From positions 1 through 40,572 of the forward strand of contig CAIXNB010000122.1 of the NCBI GenBank assembly GCA_903920695.1: 40,572 nucleotides of DNA, in the 5' to 3' direction. Below, in pieces: positions 1-7,134 of the stretch. The notes beneath the pieces are model-generated. The model was not told the origin of the DNA, ran no database searches, and was given only the letters and a program-made list of their open reading frames with translations. A program made the position numbers and the translations under genes. Numbering within the stretch: position 1 is the stretch's first letter; the number at the start of each line of letters is the position of its first letter. The stretch comes from an uncultured beta proteobacterium (lineage in GTDB: Bacteria > Pseudomonadota > Gammaproteobacteria > Burkholderiales > Burkholderiaceae_C).

Positions 1-310
1 AGACCACGGCCTGCGCCGCCAGCATCACAGCCTTCAGGCCCGAGCCGCATACGGCATTGATGGTCAGGGCCGGCGTTTCTTTGGTTAAGCCGCTCTTGAT
101 CAGCGACTGGCGCGCCGGGTTCTGGCCAACGCCAGCCGCAAGCACCTGGCCCAGAATCACTTCACCGATCTGGTCAGCCCCGAGTCCGGTGCGCGCCAGC
201 AGCGCCTTGATGACCGCCGCGCCGAGGTCCGTGGCCGGGCTCTTGGCCAGGGTGCCACCAAACTTGCCAACCGCGGTACGTGCCGCTGAAACGATAACGA
301 TGTCTTCCAT
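1..310 (-). CDS. phaA: Acetyl-CoA acetyltransferase (thiolase), N-terminal part, cut by window edge
   Basis: Thiolase condensing two acetyl-CoA to acetoacetyl-CoA, the first step of polyhydroxybutyrate synthesis, in the cytoplasm. About 103 residues are present of a family usually near 392; the rest lies beyond position 1. The start (ATG at 310-308) follows a GGAGAG ribosome site by seven bases. The N terminus MEDIVIVSAARTAVGKFGG is the typical thiolase start, and Cys88 in NAVCGSGLKAV is the nucleophilic cysteine that carries the acyl group. It lies 27 bases downstream of phaC on the same strand, the usual phaC-phaA order in Burkholderiales, so it is named phaA rather than a fatty-acid-oxidation thiolase. 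The family is seen in the sequence; the specific role is inferred from the neighbour. Confidence 0.93.
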   Translation of the reverse strand, partial: MEDIVIVSAARTAVGKFGGTLAKSPATDLGAAVIKALLARTGLGADQIGEVILGQVLAAGVGQNPARQSLIKSGLTKETPALTINAVCGSGLKAVMLAAQAVV

Positions 311-337
311 TGATACTCTCCGAAATGGTAAAAAATA

Positions 338-2062
338 TCAGGCCTTGACCTTCACGTAGCGGCCCGGCGCGGCTTCGATGGCCTTGTATTTGCCCTTGCC
401 GTAGGCCTTGGGGGCGGCGATCTGTTTGCCAGCGTGACTCTTGAGCCAGTCCGACCAGTCGGTCCACCAACTGCCCGGGTGCTCAGTGGCCCCGGCGAGC
501 CATTCGGTTTGGGTCTTGGGAAACTTGTCGTCTTCGCGCGTCCAGTGGCTGCGCTTCTTGGCTGCCGGCGGATTGATGACGCCGGCAATGTGGCCCGAGG
601 CGCCCATCACAAAGCGGCGCTTGCCGCTCACGGCCTGGGTCGTGGCGTAAGCACCACCAATCGGCACGATGTGGTCTTCGCGCGAGCCGTAGATGTAGAC
701 CGGCATGTCGAGCGTGCGCAGATCGACCTTCTGCCCGCAGACGGTCGCGGTGCCGGGCTTGACCAGTCTGTTTTCGAGATAGGTATTACGCAGGTACCAA
801 GCGTAGAACGGGCCCGGCAGGTTGGTCGAATCGCTGTTCCAGTACAGCAGGTCGAACGCCGGCGGCGTCTCACCCTTGAGGTAGTTGCCAACCACGTAGT
901 TCCAGACCAGGTCATTCGGGCGCAGAAAGCTGAAGGTGCTGGCAAGGTCGTTGCCCTTCATCAGGCCGCCTTTGCCCATTTCCTTTTCGCGGTAGTTGAC
1001 AAAGGACTCATCAATAAAGACATCGAGCACGCCGGTGTCGCTGAAATCGAGGAACGAGGTCAGGAAGGTGGCGCTGGCAACCGGCTTTTGCCCGCGCGCC
1101 GCCAGCACCGCCAGGGCACAGCCGAGCATGGTGCCGCCAACACAGAAGCCCAGCGCATTGATGCTCTTGGCACCCGTGATCTCCTGCGTCACGCTGATCG
1201 CATTGATCACCGCGTCTTCAACGTAGTTGTCCCAGGTCTTGTTGGCCAGCGACGCATCGGGATTGCGCCAGCTGATGACAAAGGTGCGCTGGCCCTGCGA
1301 CACGGCGTAGCGGATCAGGGAGTTTTCCGGTTGTAGGTCCAGGATGTAAAACTTGTTGATGCAGGGTGGAATCAAGAGGAAGGGCTTCTCGTAGACCTTG
1401 GCTGTGAGCGGCTTGTATTCGATCAACTGAAACAGCTCGTTCTCATACACTACGACGCCTTCCGTGGTGGCGACGTTCTTGCCGACTTCAAAGATGCTCT
1501 CATCGGTCATCGACACATGGCCCTGACGCATGTCGTGGATCAGATTGGTCATGCCCCTGGCAATGCTCTCGCCCTGGGTCTCGATCGCCTTCTTCTGTGC
1601 CTCGGCGTTGAACACCATGAAGTTGCTCGGTGCCGCCGCCGCCGTGAGTTGTTCAACGGCAAAGCGGATACGGGCACGCGTCTTGACGTCAGTCTGCACG
1701 GCGTCGGCCAGGCCCATCAGCGTGCGCGTATTGAGCAGATAGGCTGCTGCGGAAAACGCAGCCACGGGGTTCTCGCTCCAGGCTTGCGCGGCAAAGCGTT
1801 TGTCCGCTGCTGGCGCCTTGCCCTGGAAACCCTGAGTCCAGAGCTTGGCGGCTTCTTCCAGGTACTGCTGCTGCAAGGCCTGCAGTTGTTCCGGTGCAAA
1901 GTGAATTTCTGGCGTCTTGGCAGCGCCAGCGCCGAGACCCGCCCCCGCAGCGCCCAGATCCATGGACTTGAAAGAGTCAAAAGCTTTGGCCCAGCCTTCA
2001 CTCAAAGACTGTTGAAATTGCTGTGCCGATTGGGCCCAAAATTCAGGTGTATCCGGTGTCAT
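338..2062 (-). CDS. phaC: Class I poly(3-hydroxyalkanoate) synthase PhaC
   Basis: Polymerises (R)-3-hydroxyacyl-CoA into polyhydroxyalkanoate at the granule surface. The frame is open further upstream, but the start was set at the ATG at 2062-2060 because a strong GGAGAGG site precedes it by eight bases and the upstream part runs into pgeF in another frame. This gives 574 residues, normal for class I synthases. The catalytic triad is visible: Cys307 in the lipase-like box GFCVGG, Asp463 in GSREDHIVP and His491 in GASGHIAGVINPP. The N-terminal 100 residues are the variable helical domain with an Ala/Gly-rich stretch at about 36-50. It is followed 27 bases later by phaA and preceded 112 bases upstream by pgeF, probably one transcript. 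Confidence 0.97.
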   Translation of the reverse strand: MTPDTPEFWAQSAQQFQQSLSEGWAKAFDSFKSMDLGAAGAGLGAGAAKTPEIHFAPEQLQALQQQYLEEAAKLWTQGFQGKAPAADKRFAAQAWSENPVAAFSAAAYLLNTRTLMGLADAVQTDVKTRARIRFAVEQLTAAAAPSNFMVFNAEAQKKAIETQGESIARGMTNLIHDMRQGHVSMTDESIFEVGKNVATTEGVVVYENELFQLIEYKPLTAKVYEKPFLLIPPCINKFYILDLQPENSLIRYAVSQGQRTFVISWRNPDASLANKTWDNYVEDAVINAISVTQEITGAKSINALGFCVGGTMLGCALAVLAARGQKPVASATFLTSFLDFSDTGVLDVFIDESFVNYREKEMGKGGLMKGNDLASTFSFLRPNDLVWNYVVGNYLKGETPPAFDLLYWNSDSTNLPGPFYAWYLRNTYLENRLVKPGTATVCGQKVDLRTLDMPVYIYGSREDHIVPIGGAYATTQAVSGKRRFVMGASGHIAGVINPPAAKKRSHWTREDDKFPKTQTEWLAGATEHPGSWWTDWSDWLKSHAGKQIAAPKAYGKGKYKAIEAAPGRYVKVKA

Positions 2063-2174
2063 GCTGTGTCCCTCTCCAATTTTTCCCATACGTGAAGACC
2101 CAAGTATCTCAGGTCTGAGCCTTCGAAATGCTGACGGATACCCTGTGCCGCTGTTTTCCAGGCACCGGGGCGCT

Positions 2175-2933
2175 TCAATCCAGCCAGATGCAGGCTGCCA
2201 TGCGGCCGCTGATGCGATCACGCCGGTGCGAAAAATAGCGCGCCGGGTTGCTGACGGTGCACCAGGCCTGGCTGCCATCGTTGCCGTAGAGCTGCTCAAC
2301 ACCGGCTTGGCGCAGGCGCATTCGCGCCAGGCCCGCCAAGTCGACCAGCCACTTGCCGGCCCACTGCGGCCGGAACAGCGCATGAGCCGCCCGATCGTGC
2401 GCCAGGAAAGCCTCACGCACATCGTCACCCACCTGAAACGCTTGCGGCCCTATGCACGGTCCGAGCCAGGCCATGATGTCCGAAGCGGCGCCGGCCACAG
2501 CGAGCGCAGTCAGCGTCTGCTCCAGCACGCCCGTTCCGCCCTGCCCGGTCAACCCGCGCCAACCCGCGTGCGCAGCCGCCACCACATTGCCCTGCGTGTT
2601 GGTGAACAGCACTGGCAGGCAATCGGCCACCATGATGGTGCAAGCCAAGCCTGGCTGCGTGGTCAAGCTGGCGTCGGCCACCATGCCGTGCACATTGTCA
2701 GCCGAGAGGGTCACAACATCGGTCCCGTGCGCCTGCGACAGAAAGACCGGTCGCGCGGCCAGCGCATTCGCAAACCGCAAACGATTGGCCGCCACTGCCT
2801 GTGGCTCGTCCCCGACATGCTCACCGAGGTTGAGCGAATCGTAGGGCGCGCTGGAAACACCACCGGCGCGCGTCGTGCACAGCGCACGCACTCGCGCTGG
2901 CGCGGGCCATTGGGGGATCAGGTAATCGGTCAT
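2175..2933 (-). CDS. pgeF: Peptidoglycan editing factor / purine nucleoside phosphorylase (YfiH, laccase domain)
   Basis: Member of the YfiH/DUF152 family, 252 residues, the usual length. The family's metal and catalytic residues are visible: His in SQAHGTD, Cys in VADCLPVLF and His in AAAHAGWRG. E. coli YfiH has been linked to correct peptidoglycan stem peptides (removal of L-Ser-containing precursors), and homologues show zinc-dependent purine nucleoside phosphorylase or copper-dependent oxidase activity; the physiological substrate here cannot be read from sequence. It sits directly upstream of phaC, a frequent order in Burkholderiales, where rluD usually precedes it. Here rluD is not upstream; a palindromic repeat and a small membrane-protein gene are found instead. 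Confidence 0.93.
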   Translation of the reverse strand: MTDYLIPQWPAPARVRALCTTRAGGVSSAPYDSLNLGEHVGDEPQAVAANRLRFANALAARPVFLSQAHGTDVVTLSADNVHGMVADASLTTQPGLACTIMVADCLPVLFTNTQGNVVAAAHAGWRGLTGQGGTGVLEQTLTALAVAGAASDIMAWLGPCIGPQAFQVGDDVREAFLAHDRAAHALFRPQWAGKWLVDLAGLARMRLRQAGVEQLYGNDGSQAWCTVSNPARYFSHRRDRISGRMAACIWLD

Positions 2934-2971
2934 GGCTATATTTTGCCCTTCGCGTCATCGCACGGCCTTCG

Positions 2972-3044
2972 TGTCATTGCGGGCCACGACCCGCAATCCA
3001 TGCTTCACGTGATACTGGATCCCGGATCGGCGTCCGGGATGACA
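2972..3044. repeat. Dispersed palindromic repeat family A, copy 1
   Basis: A 73-base element bounded by the inverted ends TGTCAT and ATGACA. It has two internal palindromes, GCGGG/CCCGC in the left half and ATCCCGGA/TCCGGGAT in the right half, joined by AATCCATGC-like sequence. Three further copies occur at 16237, 17975 and 24785. It fills the gap between pgeF and the upstream small membrane-protein gene. It encodes nothing that I recognise. Confidence 0.9.
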
Positions 3045-3082
3045 TCTTCAATATGTCACAACCGGCATTGAGCAGCAGGCAC

Positions 3083-3574
3083 TCAGCCCCGCCACTCGGC
3101 CCACCACGCCTTGGCCCTGCGTTTGAGATCCTGCGCGGCGCGCCAGACGGCGGAGTTGTGAACCTCGACCAGGATGGCGTCTTTCCAGGTCTTCCAGCGC
3201 GGGTACCAGCGTGCAAACCAGGCCAACTGCATCAGCGCCGGCTGCGTCAGCTGAAACAAGCGCGCCAGCACGGCCGTACCGCCGAGCTTGGCGCCAATCA
3301 GCAGCACCAGACCGAGCGTGGTCTGGCCGCGCCCAAACAGGTAGAGCGCGAGCAGCTTCACCGGGAACAGGGTCAGCATCGGCACACCGAAGGCAAGCAC
3401 GGCACCGGTCGGCGACAAGGCCCTGATGCGGCGTTCGATCCAGGCCCACAGCGGCAGGCGCGCCAGACGCGCAAAGATCCGGGCCAGCGGCTCCCAGCCC
3501 CATTCCTCGAACAGCAGCACGGCAGCGAACAGAATGAAAAATACCCTGCGAAATATTTTTCTCAGAGTATTCAT
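3083..3574 (-). CDS. Small membrane protein of unknown function
   Basis: Encodes 163 residues starting MNTLRKIFRRVFFILF. Three hydrophobic segments at about residues 9-22, 56-80 and 84-100 could span the inner membrane. The C-terminal half is rich in Trp, Arg and Lys (WFARWYPRWKTWKD, then RRAKAWWAEW at the end) and is probably cytoplasmic. I do not recognise the family beyond conserved hypothetical proteins of Burkholderiales. It lies 27 bases downstream of ycaO on the same strand, so the two may be co-transcribed, and repeat copy A1 follows it. Coding status is supported by strong codon bias and by the absence of a better frame on either strand. Confidence 0.78.
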   Translation of the reverse strand: MNTLRKIFRRVFFILFAAVLLFEEWGWEPLARIFARLARLPLWAWIERRIRALSPTGAVLAFGVPMLTLFPVKLLALYLFGRGQTTLGLVLLIGAKLGGTAVLARLFQLTQPALMQLAWFARWYPRWKTWKDAILVEVHNSAVWRAAQDLKRRAKAWWAEWRG

Positions 3575-3601
3575 GCGCAGCTCCGGCGGTCGCGTCCAGG
3601 T

Positions 3602-5332
3602 TCAGGCAGCGCGCGCGTGCACCTTGTCGTAGGCCGCCAGCAGCTTGCCGTGCATCTCGCAGCCTTCAAGCATCAAGCCCGGCGCCGACAAGCCCATGAA
3701 GCGGTCGGTCTGCATGATCAGCGCATGCGCTTGCGCCACGGCACCGGCGCCGTAGAGCTGGCGCAGGGCGTCCAGGTAGGGGCCGGTGTCGCCCATGTCG
3801 GCCAGATTGATCAGGCTCTCGATGCAGGCGTAGACACGCCGGCGTTGCGGATTGATCTGGTCGAAGTGCCGGACCCAATCGCAGCCCTCAAGCGTAGCAG
3901 CCTCGTCGCCGATGGCCAACGCCAGCAGGGTCTTGAGTTCGCCCACGCGCAGGTCGGCCCAGAAGGAGCCGGCGTCGGCTGCCAGTCCGATCACGGCCGC
4001 CACCGGGCGCTGATCGGCCAGCGCCGATTCATTGAGCGTATCGAGCAGGTCCGAGCATTCCTCGTCATCGAGATCGCTCAGGTTCAGGATCGCCTCGCGG
4101 ATCTCATTGCCGACACTGTTGTTCTCGAACTCCAGATCGTCCACCGGGTAGATCTCGGACATGCCGGGCACCAGGATGCGGCAGGCGTAAACGCCCAGGT
4201 GCGTGAAATCAGCGATGTAGATCTCGCGCCCGTCGCGGTGGATACGGTCGATGGACCAGGCGCAGTCTTCAACCGTGTTGCTGCTGAAATTCCAGTCACA
4301 AAACGGGTAGTCCGGCACGCCACCGAGAAACTTCCAATGAATGACGCCGCTGGAATCAACGAAGTGAATCTCCAGATTGGGCGAGCTCGCAACTTCGTCG
4401 ATATCAAAACTCGGCCCAGGAAAGCCACCAAGCGCGTCCAGCGCGCGGCCCTGGAGCAACTCGGTCAAGGCGCGCTCAAGCGCAATCTCAAAGCGTGGAT
4501 GGGCGCCGAAGCTGGCAAAACAGCCCTGATCCTCGGGGTGCAGCAAGGTGACGTTCATGACCGGGTATTGGCCGCCGAGGGATGCGTCCTTCACCAGAAT
4601 GCCGAAGCCGGCCGCGCGCAAGGCCTTGATGCCCGCAGCAATGCGCGGGAAACGGGCGATCACGGCTTCGGGCACATCGGGCAGGCAAATGGCTTCGGCG
4701 ATGACGCGGAATTTGATATGGCGCTCAAAGATTTCCGCCAGCGCCTGTGTGCGCGCCTCGGCCGGCGTGTTGCCGGCCGACATGCCGTTGCTCATGTACA
4801 GGTTGCCAATGATGTTGACCGGAAACCAGGTCGTGACGCCGTCGCGCTGGCGCACATACGGCAGCGCGCAGATGCCGCGCTCGACATTGCCCGAGTTGAA
4901 CTCGACCAGACTCTGTGCATCGACGCTGCCTTCGGGGTTGTAGAACTTGTGCAGCCCCGGATTGAGCAGATCGACCGGCCAGCTGCCATCCTCGTTGGGC
5001 TCGAACCAGCGCTCCTGCGGGTAATGCACGTGATGCCGGTCGGCAATCTTGGGGCCCAGGTAGTAATGCGTCCAGTAATAGTTGTTGGAAAGGCGCTCGA
5101 AGAATTCACCCAGCGCACTGGCCAGACAGGCCAGGCGCGTCGCACCCTTGCCGTTGGTGAACAGCAGCGGGCAATCGCGGTCGCGGATGTGGACCGACCA
5201 GATGCCCTCCACCGGATTGAGCCAACTTCGTTCCTCGATATGAAAACCAATTGCTTGCAGCCGGGACTGCAAGGTGTTGATGGTCGATTCAAGCGACGCA
5301 TCTTTTCCAGGGATGAAGTTTTCTGTTTGCAT
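3602..5332 (-). CDS. ycaO: YcaO-type protein, accessory factor for RimO-dependent methylthiolation of ribosomal protein S12
   Basis: 576 residues, colinear throughout with E. coli YcaO as I recall it. Shared landmarks include FIPGKDASLE at the N terminus, SWLNPVEGIWSVHIRDRDC, FTNGKGATRLACLASALGEFFERLS, GNLYMSNGMSAGNTPAEAR, ASLGGQYPVMNV, GCFASFGAHPRFE and HLGVYACRILVPGMSEIYPV. The YcaO core (about 50-400) is an ATP-binding fold; in related proteins it phosphorylates backbone amides. The helical C-terminal third (about 430-576) is the TPR-like tail of stand-alone YcaO. In E. coli it enhances beta-methylthiolation of S12 Asp88 by RimO; no peptide substrate gene is nearby, so a RiPP role is unlikely. 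The start is the ATG at 5332, matching the family, although a TTG at 5365 keeps the frame open. Confidence 0.93.
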   Translation of the reverse strand: MQTENFIPGKDASLESTINTLQSRLQAIGFHIEERSWLNPVEGIWSVHIRDRDCPLLFTNGKGATRLACLASALGEFFERLSNNYYWTHYYLGPKIADRHHVHYPQERWFEPNEDGSWPVDLLNPGLHKFYNPEGSVDAQSLVEFNSGNVERGICALPYVRQRDGVTTWFPVNIIGNLYMSNGMSAGNTPAEARTQALAEIFERHIKFRVIAEAICLPDVPEAVIARFPRIAAGIKALRAAGFGILVKDASLGGQYPVMNVTLLHPEDQGCFASFGAHPRFEIALERALTELLQGRALDALGGFPGPSFDIDEVASSPNLEIHFVDSSGVIHWKFLGGVPDYPFCDWNFSSNTVEDCAWSIDRIHRDGREIYIADFTHLGVYACRILVPGMSEIYPVDDLEFENNSVGNEIREAILNLSDLDDEECSDLLDTLNESALADQRPVAAVIGLAADAGSFWADLRVGELKTLLALAIGDEAATLEGCDWVRHFDQINPQRRRVYACIESLINLADMGDTGPYLDALRQLYGAGAVAQAHALIMQTDRFMGLSAPGLMLEGCEMHGKLLAAYDKVHARAA

Positions 5333-5428
5333 GGGGCCCAGCATACCCCAGGCCGGCACCGGCAAACATGCGTTGCTCGCAGTAAACTCAAGCGCCGTTC
5401 AACGCCATCCACCCAACAGGACGCTTTC

Positions 5429-5731
5429 ATGATTCTCGAACACGCCGATATCCGCATCCACCCCGGTCAGAACGACGCATTTGAAGAGGCCATTGCACGC
5501 GGTCTGAACGATGCCATTCACAAGGCCAAGGGTTTCCAGGGCTACAAGGTCAACCGAGGCATCGAAAACAAGGAACGCTACGTGCTACAGGTGTTCTGGG
5601 ACACGCTGGAAGACCACACCGTGGGTTTCCGCCAATCGCCGGCCTTCGCCGAGTGGCGTGCCATTGTGGGTCCATTCTTTGCGAGCCCGCCCGTGGTCGA
5701 GCACTTCGATCTGGTCGTCAAGTCCGCCTAA
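5429..5731 (+). CDS. Small ABM/Dabb-like alpha-beta barrel protein
   Basis: Encodes 100 residues beginning MILEHADIRIHPGQNDAFEEA. The pattern (a strand with HADIRIHPGQ, a helix, GFQGYKVNRGIENKERYVLQVFWD, then a helix with SPAFAEWRAIVGPFFASPPVVEHF) is that of the antibiotic-biosynthesis-monooxygenase (ABM) dimeric ferredoxin-like fold. Members range from small monooxygenases to stress proteins with no known reaction, and no catalytic residue can be named here. The same frame is open for hundreds of codons upstream, antisense to ycaO, but the real start is the ATG at 5429, which matches the family and has an AGGA site before it. It stops 17 bases before the hydrolase gene and is probably co-transcribed with it. 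Confidence 0.85.
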   Translation: MILEHADIRIHPGQNDAFEEAIARGLNDAIHKAKGFQGYKVNRGIENKERYVLQVFWDTLEDHTVGFRQSPAFAEWRAIVGPFFASPPVVEHFDLVVKSA

Positions 5732-5748
5732 TCAACCGAAGGGTTTTC

Positions 5749-6444
5749 ATGAGCTACATCTTCAATCCGGCACCGACTGTCGCCGTTCCCGTGCTGGGAA
5801 ATCCGGCGCGCTTTCCGGTGCACCGCATCTACTGCGTTGGCCGCAACTACGAAGAGCATGCCAAGGAAATGGGTTTCACCGGACGCGAAGCGCCGTTCTT
5901 CTTCATGAAACCGGCTGATGCGGTGGTCGTCGTCGACGCCGGCGAAACGGTCAGCCTGCCCTACCCCAGCCTGACCAAAAACCTGCACCACGAGATCGAA
6001 CTGGTGGTCGCCATCGGCAGCGGCGGCAAGAACATCGCAGCGGCCGACGCGCACAAGCACATCTTCGGCTATGCCGTCGGCCTGGACATGACGCGGCGCG
6101 ACCTGCAAAACGAGATGAAGAAGCAGGGTCGGCCCTGGTCCATCGGCAAAGGTTTCGACCACTCGGCCCCGATTGGCGTCATCACGCCAGCGGCAGCGGC
6201 GGGCGCCATCGACAGCGCCGAGATTTCGCTGCAGGTCAACGACCAGGAGCGCCAGCGCAGCACGGTCGCCAAGCTGATCTGGAACATCGGCGAGGTCATT
6301 GAACACCTGTCAGCCGCTTGGGAACTGCAGCCAGGCGACCTGATCTACACCGGCACACCCGAAGGCGTGGCAGCCGTCGTGCCCGGCGACACACTGTTCG
6401 GCTCGGTCGCCGGCCTGGAGCCGATCCGCCTCAGCGTCCGATAG
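5749..6444 (+). CDS. Fumarylacetoacetate hydrolase family protein, fumarylpyruvate hydrolase-like
   Basis: 231 residues, the short single-domain FAH type. Family motifs visible are IYCVGRNYEEHAKEMG near residue 27, FFMKPADAV near 50, the metal-binding acidic pair in HHEIELVVAIG near 82 with the third ligand in GLDMTRRDLQ near 108, WSIGKGFDHSAPIG near 128, and PGDLIYTGTPEGVAAVVPGD near the C terminus. Such enzymes cleave C-C bonds of acylpyruvates with Mg or Mn. The overall sequence resembles fumarylpyruvate hydrolases (NagK-like) of the gentisate pathway, but no gentisate dioxygenase or isomerase gene is nearby. Acylpyruvase or oxaloacetate decarboxylase activity is equally possible. Confidence 0.92.
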   Translation: MSYIFNPAPTVAVPVLGNPARFPVHRIYCVGRNYEEHAKEMGFTGREAPFFFMKPADAVVVVDAGETVSLPYPSLTKNLHHEIELVVAIGSGGKNIAAADAHKHIFGYAVGLDMTRRDLQNEMKKQGRPWSIGKGFDHSAPIGVITPAAAAGAIDSAEISLQVNDQERQRSTVAKLIWNIGEVIEHLSAAWELQPGDLIYTGTPEGVAAVVPGDTLFGSVAGLEPIRLSVR

Positions 6445-6474
6445 GGGCTAGGCAACCCGGGCTACACTGGCGCC

Positions 6475-7020
6475 ATGCTACGTCCCCCGATCAAACACTG
6501 CAAAGACTGCGGCGCCGCCGTGGTCTACCGGATTCCAGACGACGGTGACACCAAGCAACGCGCCGTCTGCCCGGTCTGTGGCACGGTTCATTACGAGAAT
6601 CCGCTGATCGTCGTCGGCACCGTGCCGCAGTGGGGTGATCGCATCCTGCTATGCAAGCGCAATATTGTGCCGCGCCGTGGCAAGTGGACGCTGCCGGCCG
6701 GCTTCATGGAATTGAACGAAACCGCCGCTGAGGGCGCGGCGCGCGAGACCGTCGAAGAGGCCGGCGCGCAGTTCGAGCTGGAGGGATTCTTCTCGCTGCT
6801 CAATGTGGCCCGGGTCGGCCAGGTCCACATGTTCTACCGGGCACGCCTGCTGAGCGAAAGCTTCGATCCCGGCTATGAGACGATGGAAGCCAAGCTGTTC
6901 ACAGAAGCCGAAATCCCCTGGGATGAGATTGCCTTTCGCACCGTCAAAGAAACGCTGGAGCGCTATTTCAGCGACCGCCGCGCCGGTCAATTCGGTTTTC
7001 ATGTCGTTGACATCGCTTGA
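6475..7020 (+). CDS. Nudix hydrolase with N-terminal zinc ribbon
   Basis: 181 residues. Four cysteines (Cys9, Cys12, Cys32, Cys35) form a zinc ribbon resembling the one in NADH pyrophosphatases. The Nudix box follows at about residues 78-100, with GFMELNET then REXXEEXG as RETVEEAG, which binds the divalent metals that activate water to hydrolyse a nucleoside diphosphate linkage. The length and ribbon suggest an NUDT14/YjaD-like or ADP-ribose pyrophosphatase-like member; the substrate cannot be fixed. A TACACT hexamer at 6463-6468 ends six bases before the ATG and no Shine-Dalgarno sequence is present, so translation from a leaderless message is possible. The gene starts 30 bases after the hydrolase gene. 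Confidence 0.93.
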   Translation: MLRPPIKHCKDCGAAVVYRIPDDGDTKQRAVCPVCGTVHYENPLIVVGTVPQWGDRILLCKRNIVPRRGKWTLPAGFMELNETAAEGAARETVEEAGAQFELEGFFSLLNVARVGQVHMFYRARLLSESFDPGYETMEAKLFTEAEIPWDEIAFRTVKETLERYFSDRRAGQFGFHVVDIA

Positions 7021-7132
7021 CGCTGCGCCGGACGGCACGCTGGTTCTCCAGTTCTGGCTCTACCGCATCGGCGCCTACCTGCTGATCAACGTCATGGACG
7101 ACCCGGCCTGGCTGGCGATGATGTTTTGCTAG
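7001..7132 (+). CDS. Possible 43-residue hydrophobic protein overlapping the Nudix gene
   Basis: A short frame (ATG at 7001, TAG at 7130-7132) overlaps the last 20 bases of the Nudix gene and ends 2 bases before the ATG of the exonuclease fusion. The product has one hydrophobic stretch, LVLQFWLYRIGAYLLINVM, flanked by acidic residues. It exactly fills an otherwise untranslated 114-base gap, consistent with translational coupling, but there is no clear ribosome site and no recognised family. It could simply be an intergenic open frame. Confidence 0.3.
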   Translation: MSLTSLDAAPDGTLVLQFWLYRIGAYLLINVMDDPAWLAMMFC

Positions 7133-7134
7133 GG

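Noticed and set aside
434-1336. 300-codon plus-strand frame antisense to phaC
   Set aside because: Shadow of the well-supported phaC; no family motif. The same reasoning applies to long antisense frames over hom (34650-36068), alaA (36201-37334), phoH (38901-40244) and clpB (29413-30606).
2060-2428. N-terminal extension of the PhaC frame up to 2428
   Set aside because: It is Arg/Ser/Trp-rich, overlaps pgeF in another frame, and the ATG at 2062 has a strong ribosome site and the usual family start.
3602-5332. YcaO as a RiPP cyclodehydratase in a peptide cluster
   Set aside because: The protein is colinear with stand-alone E. coli YcaO and no precursor peptide, dehydrogenase or transporter gene lies nearby.
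3053-5731. Very long plus-strand open frame (892 codons) antisense to ycaO
   Set aside because: Its translation over 3053-5428 has His/Arg/Gln-rich shadow composition, while the opposite strand encodes full-length YcaO. Only the last 100 codons (the ABM-like gene at 5429) are real; the open frame reflects high GC codon bias.
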